Assembly (NCBI GenBank): GCA_038503035.1
Contig: JAVSML010000031.1
Location: 685,044 to 749,043, forward strand
DNA: 64,000 nucleotides
From: Crocodylus rhombifer
Taxonomy: Eukaryota; Chordata; Crocodylia; Crocodylidae
Reading direction: 5' to 3'
The notes beneath the pieces were generated by a model that saw only the letters and a list, made by a program, of their open reading frames with translations, searched no databases and was not told the origin of the DNA. Positions 45,891-56,535 of this stretch are shown here, piece by piece. The first letter of the stretch is position 1. Every line of letters starts with the position of its first letter. Position numbers and translations under genes: made by a program.

Positions 45891-46665
45891 ACACGTTTCA
45901 AATCCAGTAAGCATCCTCTGCATTTCTATACAGTCAAGAGATCCGGAATTCATGCTTTTTAGATCTTACTGTCTAGTTCTCTTGCTTTATTAAAACTTCC
46001 AGCTTGCCAATACATTTTAATATTACCTACAACTTCTGGCATGCCAGGATTATCCTGTAAAGGCGGACTGGCTTTCACACCTCTGTTATTGATCTCAAAT
46101 ATATATATTATTCTTGAATTCATTTACCAATGTGTGCTTAAGCTGAGAACTGGAAGATACCCACTTTATTGAAATGGTTGAGCTTGCGACCTACTGTAGT
46201 TTTTAATAAAGGAATTTCTCTTAGGAATAAAGTTTAAATGATGGGTTATTTAGCACAGTATTGTGAGTACAGGATCGCGTGGCATCTTCAGCATGTTACC
46301 TGGAGCATGCATTAACATGGCAAAAAATAGTTTTTCTTTAACTCTTACTAAATAAAGGTATTTAGGTTCCAATCAGTGATAATAATGTTTAAAGAAAGGT
46401 AAGTATTTTCTGCTGGGCTCTTTTGCCTGTATCTTTAGTTTGGAAACTTGGTTTCTTGGGTCGTGACATCTGTGCTGACAGCAGCATTTTATTTCTCTGC
46501 TATAACTGACTCCCTCTATCCTTACAAAGAAAAAAATGGAAATTCAGAAAAATAACAGTATCTCAAAGACACCCAAGAAGTGCAGTGCAGCTCCTGTCTA
46601 GTGTCTTTCCTGCCCTGCTTTCTGTGCTTGTGAGTTTATTTAGCAGGCCACAGAATTGTCACAAA
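45891..46665. other. AT-rich intronic DNA, nothing recognised
   Basis: No exon or repeat ends seen. Confidence 0.45.
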
Positions 46666-47594
46666 GGGTGCAACTACACATGTGCATCACTGAGGAGTAG
46701 ACTAATTAGCTCCACAGTAAGTGTCACTGTCTGCACGTGCACCACTTTAGGGCACAGTAAATTAATTAACCCCACCATAAGATGGTACTGTTGGGGAACA
46801 TCTACACATACAATTAATGTGGAGTGATAAATTTGGTGTTTATTGCTCTGGAATTTATTGCCCCCAGGTGTGCCATTTGAATATGTGCCCAGGACACATT
46901 CAAAGTGAGCCAGGTTGGAGCAGTCCCAGCTGGCAGGGGATCCTGGGGGTCAGCCTGCCAGCCCAGGACTGATCCTGCACAGCTCAGCATGTTGTGGAGG
47001 AGCTGGCAGGGGCATAAGGGTTCTTTGGTGTGGGGCTAGCCAGCAGGCAGCCCCTGCACTGAAGCATCTTTTTGCACCAGCCAGCCATATCAGCGTCTAC
47101 ACATGCGGTGCTGCGGGGTAAAAAATTCCACAGCAAGATAATACTTGTACTTCTACAGGTACTAGCCAGCTGCAGAGTTTATTAATGTCCTCCTGCCTAA
47201 TTGCCCTGCACATGTAGATGCTGAGGAGCTATTTAGTCTACTCCACAGTAACATTTGTGTACACGTGCTCTCGGAGACAGTACTATATTCTGGCGGGATC
47301 CTTTACAGTGCTGAAACACGCATGTAGACAGTGACCGGGCGGGGGCCAGACCTCTGCCTGCCGCCTAGCCAACAAATTCCTCGTGCCCCAGCCAGCCCCT
47401 CCACTGCTCAATGCTGCCACCCAGAGCCCAGGGCTGAGCCCTCACCCCCCTGCCAGCCTGGTCCTACTCCACCCCAGCTTGAATTGCTGCTGTCCCAGGC
47501 ACATGTTTCAATGCTGCACCTGGGAGCAGTTTACTCTGGCCCAAACAGCTCCAGAATTTATTGCTTCGCCTTAATTCCATGTGTAGTTGCACCC
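46666..47594. mobile_element. MITE with long terminal inverted repeats, composite
   Basis: The left end GGGTGCAACTACACATGTGC and the reverse complement of the right end (GGGTGCAACTACACATGG) match over 17 bases. Inside, further family words recur in both orientations ('gagtagactaattagctcca' at 46693; its inverted relative 'gagctatttagtctactcca' at 47226). This suggests that two related elements are nested or fused. It shares internal sequence with the 54095-54869 element ('cacagtaaattaattaac' versus 'cagtagattaatttac'). No clear target duplication. Confidence 0.65.
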
Positions 47595-47819
47595 AGGAAG
47601 TGGGGCATCTGCTTCTCACTCTGTACATGGGCATCCATATTAATGCAGGTCCTTTCCCTCAGATTTCCTGAGCAGCTGTAGGCAAGTGGGATGTATATAC
47701 TTTCTCCTGTGTAAACCAAGGACAAAAGTATGTCCTTACTTCATAGGGAGGTTTGGGGGGTAAATGTATTAAATGCTGGGAGATCTTCAGATACTGTGAT
47801 AAATGAGGGCAAATGAATA

Positions 47820-47975
47820 TAGAGACTACAGAGACATAGTTAGCCACGCTAATTTGAAGTCGGCTAAAAGCAGGGCAGATCTACACCTTATAAATACACA
47901 TACACACTTTATTAGTCTATATATGTAGCAGAAGCTTTTGTGAAATGTAGCGTTCTTCATTAGATGCCGTGTTCC
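47820..47975. repeat. Interspersed repeat ('agcttttgtgaaatgtagcg' type)
   Basis: 'tagttagccacgctaatttg', 'aagtcggctaaaagcagggc', 'cttataaatacacatacaca', then 'gaagcttttgtgaaatgtag' and 'cttcattagatgcc'. Same family as 45725-45890. Confidence 0.6.
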
Positions 47976-48046
47976 TAGAGTCTAGCAGTAGAAGCAGTTT
48001 GTGTCTCTCCATCAGTTAAGTAAGGACAAACGGTGCCTTAATCCAC

Positions 48047-50207
48047 AAGATGATTGAGTTCAGGATCCTGAGGAAAGGAAGGATGGAGAACAGCAGTGTA
48101 AGGACCCTGGACTTCAGAAAAGCAGACTTCAGCTTGCTCTGGGAGCTCATGGGCAGGATCCCCTGGAAAGCCAGTCTGATGGGGAGAGAAGTCCAAGAGA
48201 GCTGGCTGTATTTTCAAAAAGCCTTACTGAGAGTGCAGGAAAAACCATCCCGATGTGCAGGAAGGCTAGCAAGTATGGCAGAAGACTAGCTTGGCTTAGC
48301 AGGGAACTCTTCAGTAAACTAAGTCATTAAAAGGAAGCTGATAAGAAGTGGAAACTTGGACATAAAACAACCAGGGAGGAGTGTAAGAGTATTGCCTGGG
48401 CATACGGGAATGAAGTCAGGAAGGCCAAAGCGCAAATGGAGTTGCAGCTAGCAAGGGATGTGAAGGGTAGCAAGAAGGGTTTCTACAAGTATGTCGGTAG
48501 CAAGAGGAGGCTCAGGGAAAGTGCAGGTTCCTTCCTGAGTGGGGGAGGCAGCCTTGTGACAGAGGATGAGGAAAAGGCTGAAGTGCTCAATGCCTTTTTT
48601 GCCTCAGCGTTCACAGGCAAGGGCAGCTCCCAGACTGCTGCACCTGGCAGCGCAGTTTGGGGAGGATGTGAGCAGCCACCAGTGGTGAAAGAACAGGTGA
48701 GGGACAATTTAGAAAAGCTGGACATGTACAAATCCATGGGGCTGGATGGGATGCACCCAAGGGTGCTGAGGGAGATGGCCGATGTGATTGCAGAGCCATT
48801 GGCCATCATCTTTAAAAACTCAGGGCAGTCAGGAGAGGTCCTGGTGATTGGAAAAGAGCAAACATAGTGTCCATCTTTAAGAAAGGGACAAAGGAGGATC
48901 CAGGGAACTACAGATCTCACCTCACCTCAGTCTTTGGAAAAATCATGGAGCAGATCCTCAACAAATCTATTTCTAAGCACTTGGAGGAGAAGGGGATTAA
49001 GAACAGTCATCATGGATTCACCAGGGGCAAGTCATGCCTGACCAACCTGATTGCCTTCTATGATGAGATGACTGGCTCTGTGGATGTGGGGAGACGGGTA
49101 GATGTGTTATACCTTGACATTAGCAAGGCTTTTGATACAGTCTCCCACAATGTTCTTGCAGGCAAGCTAAGAAAGTCCAGGCTGGATGAATGGATTGCAA
49201 GGTGGATAGAAAACTGGCTGGACCATCCAGCTCAGAGGGTAGTAGTCAATGGCTGGAGGCCTAACTGGGAGCTGGTATCAAGAGGAGTGCCCCAGGGGAT
49301 GGACCTGGAAAATGGCTTAGAGTGCAACCTCCACAGGTTTGTACGTGCCAACAAGCTGGAGGGAGTAGTAGATACTCTGAAGGAGAGGGCTAGGATTCAG
49401 AGAGACCTACACAAATTGGAGGAATGGGCCAAAAGGAATCTCATGAGGTTCAACAAGGACAAGTGCAAAGGCCTGCACTTAGGAGGGAGCAATCCCATGA
49501 ACAGGCTGAGGACTGACTGGCTGGGCAGCAGCTCTGCAGAAAAGGACCTGAGGGTGTCAAGGGACAAGAAGCTGAACAGGAGCCAGCAGTGTGCCCTGGC
49601 TGCCAAGAAGGCTACCGGCATCCTGGGCTGCATCGGGAGAAGCGTTGGCAGGAAATGGAGGGACGTCATCCTTCCCCTCTATTCAGCACTGGTGAGGCCA
49701 CATCTGGAGTCCTGTGTCCAGCTGTGGGCCCCCCACGACGGAAAGGATGTGGACACATTGCAGAGAGTCGAGCAGAGGGCAATGAAAATGGTTGGGGGCC
49801 TGAGGCACATGACTTTTGAGCAAAGGCTGAGGGAACTGAGCTCATTTAGTCTAAAGAGAGACAATTGAGAGGGATTTTTTAGCAGCCTTCAACTCCCTGC
49901 AGAGGAGCTGCAAAGAGGATGGAGCTGGGCTCATCTCAGTGGGGGCAGATGACAGGACAAGGAGCAATGGGCTCAAGCTGCAGCAAGGGAAGTTGAGGTT
50001 GGATATCAGGAAAAACTTTCTCACTAGGAGGGCGGTAAAGCACTGGGACAGGTTACCCAGAGAGCTTGTGGAGTTACCATCCTTGGAGGTTTTTAAGATC
50101 CAGGCAGAGAAAGCCTTGGCTGGGATGACATAGTCGGGATTGATCCTGCTTTGAGCAGGGGGTTGGACTAGAGGTCCCTTCCCACCCTCATTGTCCATGA
50201 TCCTGTG
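48047..50207 (+). mobile_element. CR1 LINE (subfamily B), 2.2 kb
   Basis: It starts after the endonuclease (MIEFRILRKGRMENSSVRTL) and runs to the 3' tail ('gggttggactagaggtccct', then 'attgtccatgatcctgtg'). It is the plus-strand sibling of 11042-15702 and, unlike it, is not interrupted. Confidence 0.92.
48050..49868 (+). pseudogene. CR1-B reverse transcriptase with catalytic motif lost
   Basis: Pieces: 48050-48289 (linker), 48436-48867 ([20 protein letters not shown], then [20 protein letters not shown]), 48867-49868 (333 codons: KSCLTNLIAFYDEMTGSVDV, VLYLDISKAFDTVSHNVLAG, RPNWELVSRGVPQG). After GVPQG the frame jumps to MDLENGLECNLHRFVRANKL, whereas the sister copy reads LVLGPVLFVFINDLEDGMQ there. 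A short in-frame deletion has therefore removed VLGPVLFxFI, and the FADD box is FVRA. The thumb and C-terminus (RDVILPLYSALVRPHLESCV) follow intact until a stop at 49866. It is catalytically dead. Confidence 0.88.
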
Positions 50208-51338
50208 CGCACTGTATCATTTTCATTCTCTGACATGGACCTCTGGCAGTTTTGGAAAACAATATAACACTATTGGCTTCAGCTGCACTATTGGCTTCAG
50301 TAGGGGTTCAGTCTGCTGCATCAGGGATCCAACTAGGGAACATGGGGAATGAATTTCGAGTTGCCACTGATATGGATAATTACATTATTTTATTATGATG
50401 ATGATTTTTGAAGCATCACTGTATTCCTTTGAGTCTGATGAACTTTTAAAAAATAGTCCCCCCCGCCTTAAAAATAGCCTGTTTAAATTCAAATAAAATA
50501 TGAAAAAAGGTCTTTTATGCACCATAGATGCATCCTTATTTGACATTTTAATTTTTCTTAAATCAAGAGTTTGGAAACGTGGGTGTATCTGAAATTTAGG
50601 GGTGTCTTATATTTTAAGGAATGTGGCAGTTCTCTTTGTAGACGCATACAAAAGCCATGTGTATGTATATTCTATATTTGTAAAATATATACGTATATAT
50701 TTTTAATGTATGCATATTTGTATTAGTGAGGGCTTATAAAGCAGCAGTGAGGTGGTTTCTGTCATTGTCTGAGAAGCAGGTAATGAGAGAAAATGAGGAG
50801 GGAGTCAGATATATTGGATGTCTTCACCAAGACAACTTACGGCACATCCCTCATGAAATCTCCTGATTTCACTTCTTGATCACTAGTGCCTGGCTTCCCT
50901 CTCTGCCATGTGTATGTAGTGTAAACCTGAATTTTAACAAGAAAATAGGGCTTCAGTTACTGATGTAGACAATAAAAGGTATTTCACTGGCACAATCTGG
51001 TTCCCTATGCCTTTCATTTGCATGAATTTCTGCATCTAAGGTACCACATTGCCCTACCTGTTTTAAGATTTTCATGGGCCAAAGCCTTTTCGGCCAGTTG
51101 CTCTTGCTAACATGCGATCTGTGTTGACTTTGGCTGAGCCATACTACAAAAAAGGGCTCAGCATGCTGCAGTCCCCTGACTAATGAATGCCACCATGTTC
51201 TGGAGAGGCTGCATGTGTTGCTAGGACTACCCCTATGAGGTCAAGGCCTCCCGAGGAGCAGAGGTAATCTGAACTCTGTTGGGCTCACAGAGACCATCAG
51301 GAACTCTGGAACTCAAAGACCTACCCTTGAAGTCATAG
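50208..51338. other. Intronic DNA, nothing recognised
   Basis: AT-rich; an alternating TA/TG tract lies at 50660-50705. No exon. Confidence 0.45.
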
Positions 51339-51860
51339 GATCATAGGAAAGTAGAGCTGGAAGGACTTCACAAAGTCATCTAGTCCAGCCCCCTGCTCAG
51401 TGGTGATGAGGCATAGGGGGTGCAGGGGGGTGCATGTGCACCCCCTGAGATTGGCGGTGAACCCCCTGTGAAAAGCGCTGCTGGTAGTGCCACACCGCAT
51501 GTTGCCCCTGACACCGCCAGTGGCATCTGTGGGTGGTCCCTGATCGCTGCTTGCCAGTGGTGTCTGCGGGTGGTCGCCAACCACTGGTCAATGCTTGCCA
51601 CCCCACCCGTCCCGCCACCGACATCGCTGCACGGCCACTTGCAGGAGCTCCCCGCTTGGCCCGCCACCGCTGCGGCTGCCTGCGGGAGCTCCCTGCTCGC
51701 CACCGCCATGCCTCCACTGCTGCCACTGCCGCCACCACCTGCGGGTGGCCGCCGGGGCGCACGGTGTCCATGCCTCTGCTCCAGGCAGGATTGACTTTGA
51801 CTAAACCATCCCAGCCACATGTCTGTCCAGTCTGGTCTTGAAAATGAAGAGTTCACGGTT
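51339..51860 (-). mobile_element. CR1 3' end interrupted by a 385-bp GC-rich insertion
   Basis: The CR1 tail, reverse complement, is present at 51339-51398 ('gagctggaaggacttcacaa', 'catctagtccagccccctgc') and resumes at 51785-51860 ('ggcaggattgactttgacta', 'aaccatcccagccacatgtc'). Between them a GC-rich block (about 51399-51784) contains the inverted 'gtgcatgtgcac' and Pro/His/Ala-type open frames. CCTGCTCA before and TCTGCTCC after the block could be an 8-bp duplication (6/8). The insert is probably a hAT-like MITE, but its terminal repeats are not clear. Confidence 0.6.
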
Positions 51861-52965
51861 TCTCAAAGTCTAAGGAACTATGTGAAGTGTCTGTAAAAAG
51901 GAGCTCTGTTGGAGCCTGTACACAAAGAAACTCTTCAGCAGATTCTTTTTGAGGAAATCTTGTGAATCCGTTACTGTCATTGACAGCTCTTACCAGCAGC
52001 AGGCTGCCAATGAAGGGCCCTGCAACGAATGCAAATATAATTAATTTGGAGCCTAAAAGTTCACTCCTATTCTCATGACCTTCAGATTTGCCTGCTCTGA
52101 CTCTTGGAGGTCCCATGCCTGCTGCCTTACAATGCACTGGATAGCAACTTGGAGTTGTGATGAACGGTCACCACCACTTCTGAAACAGAACGGTCTTAGT
52201 TTCCTGTGTAGCCGTGTCCTGCAAATCCTGGCTTTGTGACGCTGGTATCGCCCCCCACATATTTTGTGCAGTGTCACAATACAACGAGCATTCAGCCTGA
52301 TTCCAGGGTTTCCAGCATTATGACATGCTGAGGGATCACCACAAACTGACTCATCATCAGTGCCATAATGCAAATGTGACATCATAGCCTGCTTGCTTTA
52401 TCGCATAGGAAGAGGAGAGCATGGGTGCTGGCATGTCAGAATCGGAAATGGGTGTAATGGCGAAAGACGGGTAGCCAAAGTACAGTATATATTTTCAGTT
52501 CCGTGTGTGTGTGTAAGCATGTGTGTGTGCATGGCTGAATATGCCTCTTGTTCTATAATTAACACTTGGCAATTTTATTTGGGGGACTGTAAAGCTGTTC
52601 TTTTCTTTAGCAGTCTGTCTGTGAATGTGAGGAGAGCTAAATATAGAGCCATAGTGCGGACTGGAAGCATCGCAAGGGTTCGGAGCAAACAGCATTAAAA
52701 CAGTGATGGTGTAATTACCTAATTAAGCATCAACTCTACCTCCTCCCCAACAGCAGGGACACAACTTTCCTCCCATCCAGCATTCCCATGTTTCCAAGCC
52801 ACAGTCGTTCCTTCAGTAAGTGTATACGTTCCCCCAACATCTGCCAATTCACAGATCTGCCAACTTAGTGTTATCTAGTAGTCTTCTGTTATCTAGTCCT
52901 CTGTGTTCTTTACTATACTGTTGTCTTCTGTGTTGTCCCAGTGATACTCCCTTCCTATAACTCAG
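51861..52965. other. Intronic DNA with a (GT)n tract
   Basis: A (GT)n tract lies at 52503-52530. No exon or repeat ends recognised. Confidence 0.45.
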
Positions 52966-53155
52966 GGGTAGGCAACCCCTGATAGGATGCCAGAATGTGG
53001 CACGTGCAGGCATTTTGCTTGGCACATGTGTCTTGGGGTGGACGGTGGGGAAGGGGCCAGGGCTATACTGCCACAACAAGGATCGGGCCCTTCACAGCTA
53101 CCCCACCATGCATCCCTGGCATGCCAGCATCCTACAAGTCGATGTTGTGGGTGTT
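52966..53155. mobile_element. hAT-like fragment, CAGGGGTAGGCAACC end
   Basis: The left terminus CAGGGGTAGGCAACCCCTG followed by 'ggcacgtgcaggcattttgc' is typical of a hAT MITE family. An internal inverted pair (TAGGATGCCAG at 52983 and CTGGCATGCCAGCATCCTA at 53116-53134) supports this. The right terminus is degraded and its position is approximate. Confidence 0.5.
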
Positions 53156-54094
53156 TTTGTCCTCTTGCCCAATGGTGCTGACCCCTCCTGTAACTCCTTT
53201 CTGTTCCTCATCATCTTTCCATCCAGTCAGTTCTGCCCCACCCTCATAGGTCTCCAGAGGTGCCATAATCAAATAAGGCATTTTGTTTATTAAACGCCTT
53301 AGGTGTTGGCCCTCTGTTACCATCACCATAGGTGTCTGGATACGCTTATCCCAAGTAGATCAAAACCCACCTCTTCACGATGCAAACCTTTGTGTCATAT
53401 TGGAAATTTCCCCACACGGTACTTACCGCCATGAGACCTTCATGCTGCTTCTTGTCAAGTGTCTCCACCTCCACTCAGACCTTTTTATCATAGCAATGTG
53501 CTGTGAATGGCAAAGCTCTCTCCAGTGAAATTGCATTGCATGTTAGTTTCCCTCGACAAAGAGGCTGGAGCAGGTGGTTCTGATAAAAGTTATGCTTTCT
53601 TTTCTGCTCGCTCCGGTGGCTGCATATGAAAGACGAGCTGAGATTACTGATTTAAGTGAGTTTTATTTTTAAATGGCTTCTGTTGGTACGTGTTTTTATT
53701 TTATTTTAATGCAAGCCATTTACAAAACAGCTGCTTACTATAGGAAATGGTATTCGAGTCAACAGCAGTCCAAGAGATAAATGGGATGCGTGAGTTCAAC
53801 AACTTAACCTCAGCAAGGACTGAAACAGCATTTATTTAAAACCATCTTTTCCCCCTCCCTTTTAATAATGGTTGTGTGATCAAATATTTATTGGGTCAGG
53901 GTTTTTGTGGGGCATTCGGATGGCAGTTGAGTGCTCTTCAGTGTGGAGATACTGTCTTCCAGTAGAACAGATCACAGTTCAGCTTCTCTTCATTTCTGTT
54001 GCTAAGGTGACAGCATAGTTGCCATCATTAGATAGGATTTAAATCACCTTAATTTTTGAGTCGTGGCCAGTGGTACGTTTAGAAGGGACAAACT
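53156..54094. other. Intronic DNA, nothing recognised
   Basis: The block at 53560-53720 is non-repetitive and may be constrained, but I see no exon. Confidence 0.4.
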
Positions 54095-54869
54095 GGGCAT
54101 GTCTACACGTGCACTTTACTGTGCAGTAGACTAATTTACTGTTCAGTAAAGCGTAACATCTACATGTGCACCAAAATTAGGGTGCAGTAGATTAATTTAC
54201 TTCAGCATAGGATAGTTCTGCCAGACATGGGTTCTAGGCCTGTGCAAAGTGGAAAGTATTCACTTTGGATTCGGATTCAGCAATTTGGAGGGACAATGTT
54301 TCAACCTGGTGATTCCCCCCAGCTGTGGGGAATGATCGGGGCCTCCCCCAGCTCCCAGTTCGATTCCCCAGTTCCCCATTGGATTCCTCAGTTCCCCGAT
54401 CATTTCTCCCCCCGCTCCCAATCATTGCCCCAGCTTCCCGATCACTGCCCGAAGAGCCTGCTGCTTCTCCCGGGGCTGCCAGCACTGTCTGCCTCGCTCC
54501 AGCGGGGGGGATGAGCCGTGGCTTCTCCCAGGGCTGCCGGTTCAAGCTGGGGCTTGTCTGGCTGCTTCCGCAGCTGTTCCCACCGGCACTGCCTGCCTGT
54601 ACACTGTATGGCCGAATCTCTGAACCTCTCCAAATTGATTCAGAGCCTTCCGATTTGATTCAGAGAGATTAGGCTGCCAAATCGGCCCTGATCTCCTGCA
54701 AATCGAAGCGGCTGCTGAAGCTTTGCACAGCACTAGTGGGTACTGTCCAATGGTGGAGTAAATTATTGCACTTAAATACATGTAGATGATAAAGTGGGGG
54801 TTAGTCTACTCTGGCTCAAATTGCACTGGAATTTATTTAGTCGCATTAATTGCACATGTAGACAGGCCC
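54095..54869. mobile_element. MITE with 3-bp duplication, hosting a nested hAT
   Basis: The left end GGGCATGTCTACACGTGCA and the reverse complement of the right end (GGGCCTGTCTACATGTGCA) match at 17/19. ACT flanks both sides (54092-54094, 54870-54872). A 3-bp duplication with GGG-starting ends is PIF/Harbinger-like, although that group usually targets TWA. The element is split by the hAT MITE at 54235-54735; without it the MITE would be about 274 bp. Non-coding. Confidence 0.7.
54235..54735. mobile_element. hAT MITE (TAGGG family), 501 bp, nested
   Basis: The left end is TAGGCCTGTGCAAAG; the reverse complement of the right end is TAGTGCTGTGCAAAGC. The flanking 8-mers ATGGGTTC (54227-54234) and GTGGGTAC (54736-54743) match at 6/8. 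GATTCAG motifs lie near both ends ('ttcggattcagcaa' at 54270, 'ttgattcagagagatt' at 54655). It is the most diverged of the four family members here. Confidence 0.85.
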
Positions 54870-55243
54870 ACTGTGTCCACCATAGCCCCTATCACATTGT
54901 GGCATGAAGTACTGTTTTGTCAGGAGGGAAATGCAAAATGTAAAGAAGGTGACATTACAGTCTAGCAGTCAGATGTGCCGACAGAACTGCTTTGGCAAGC
55001 AAAGGAATGGGCCTGAGCACTGAAATTGTTTATGAATCAGGGTGGAGGCACATTGGCAGGGTGGTTTTGCAGCATCCACTGCAGGGAATATATAGGGTTC
55101 ATTAGCCTCATGTTGGATAAGGGTCCAGGTATGCAACTTTGTAGGGAAGGACTGCATAACAAATGTAAGATGTGTTAGAGGAGATTAGGACTAGAGACGT
55201 CACAGTTTGGATAGGATGCCCCTGTATTATATCTGTATCCAAC

Positions 55244-55441
55244 CAGTTCTCAACCGTATGATTCACAAGACAAACCCAGAGATGTCAAACAGGACTCCAC
55301 AGTGTCACAAATATTCTGACGTGCCGAGTCTTTTGCAACCAAAGAATTGCTGTTATATTTCCATAATCAAAAAACAAGTGAAAACTAAGAGCTGGTGTTT
55401 TCCGAGGGGTGTCTCAAGTCTAAAAACATTGAGAATCACTG
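55244..55441. mobile_element. hAT-Charlie-like MITE, about 198 bp
   Basis: The left end CAGTTCTCAACC and the reverse complement of the right end (CAGTGATTCTCAAT) are imperfect inverted repeats. The flanks ATCCAACC and ATCTAGCT differ only by transitions and could be a decayed 8-bp duplication. Homologous to 1-235. Confidence 0.6.
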
Positions 55442-55497
55442 ATCTAGCTAGTTCTGTAATGTTTAGAAGCCAGAGTGGCTAAATTTTGCTCTTATTT

Positions 55498-56535
55498 ATT
55501 TCATAGATTTCATAGACATTAGGGCTGGAAGGGACCTCGGGAGAACATCGAGTCCAGCCCCCTGCCCAAAGGGCAGGAAGTCAGCTGGGGTTATAGGATC
55601 CCAGCAAGATAAGCATCCAATTTACTCTTGAAGGTGTTCAATGTAGGTGCTTGAACCACCTCCGCTGGCAGACTGTTCCAGACCTTGGGGGCTCGGACAG
55701 GAACGAAATTCTTCCTTATGTCCGGCCTGAAACGGTCTTGCAGGAGTTTGTGACCGTTCGACCTCATCATCCCTTGGGGCGCTCTGGTGAACAGATCCTG
55801 GTGGTCACCCCTGATAAACTGATAGGTGGCCACCAGATCACCCCCGAGCCTCCGTTTTTCTGACCTCTAAAGAGGTCCCATGGCTCTCAGCCTGTCATCG
55901 TAAGGTCTGGTTTCCTGACCTCTGATCATGCGCGTGGCTCTCCTCTGGACTCTCTCAAGCTTCTCCACATCCTTTTTGAATTGTGGAGCCCAAAACTGGA
56001 CGCAGTACTCCCGCTGTGGCCTCAGCAAGGCCGAGTACAAGGGGAGAATGACGTCCCGGGATTTGCTCGAGAAGCATCTCTGGATGCAAGCCAGCGTTTT
56101 GGTCGCTTTACTAGCCGCATCATCGCATTGCAGGCTCATGTTCCTCTTGTGGTCAATGACGACCCCCAAGTCTCTTTCTTCTGTAGTGCTTACCAACGTA
56201 GCACTGCCGAGCCTATAAGGGTGCTGCAGGTTTTTCCTCCCAAGGTGGAGAACCTTGCATTTTTCGGTGTTAAACACCATGAGGTTCTCGTCTGCCCATT
56301 TGCTAAGCCTGTCCAGATCAGCCTGGATCACCCGCCTGTCCTCTGGCGTGGATGCTTTGCCCCAAAGTTTGGTGTCATCGGCGAACTTGGCCAGTCCACT
56401 CCTGACTCCAATGTCCACATCATTAATGAAGATGTTGAACAGTATGGGTCCCAGGACAGAGCCTTGAGGGACCCCACTGGTCACAGGGCACCACAATGAG
56501 TGACTGCCATCGATTACCACCCTCTGGGTCCGACC
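55498..56535 (-). mobile_element. CR1 LINE (subfamily A), 5'-truncated
   Basis: The same 5' break as the copy at 3507-4555 (it stops at the codons before TQRVVIDGSHSLWCPVTSG). The 3' tail lies at 55498-55570. A small deletion is present near 55795 relative to the other copies (EQTFPQILVV reads EQILVV in the antisense frame). The adjoining open frame upstream of 56535 is host sequence read through, not CR1. Confidence 0.92.
55867..56520 (-). pseudogene. CR1-A reverse transcriptase fragment
   Basis: The frame carries [20 protein letters not shown], then KFADDTKLWG with an intact FADD box, KCKVLHLGRKNLQHPYRLGS and RRATRMIRGQETRPYDDRLR. It ends early at 55867 after RAMGPL, and the C-terminus continues in another frame (55591-55833). 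The N-terminal 79 codons of the longer open frame to 56760 lie outside the element. No endonuclease or finger domain; inactive. Confidence 0.85.
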
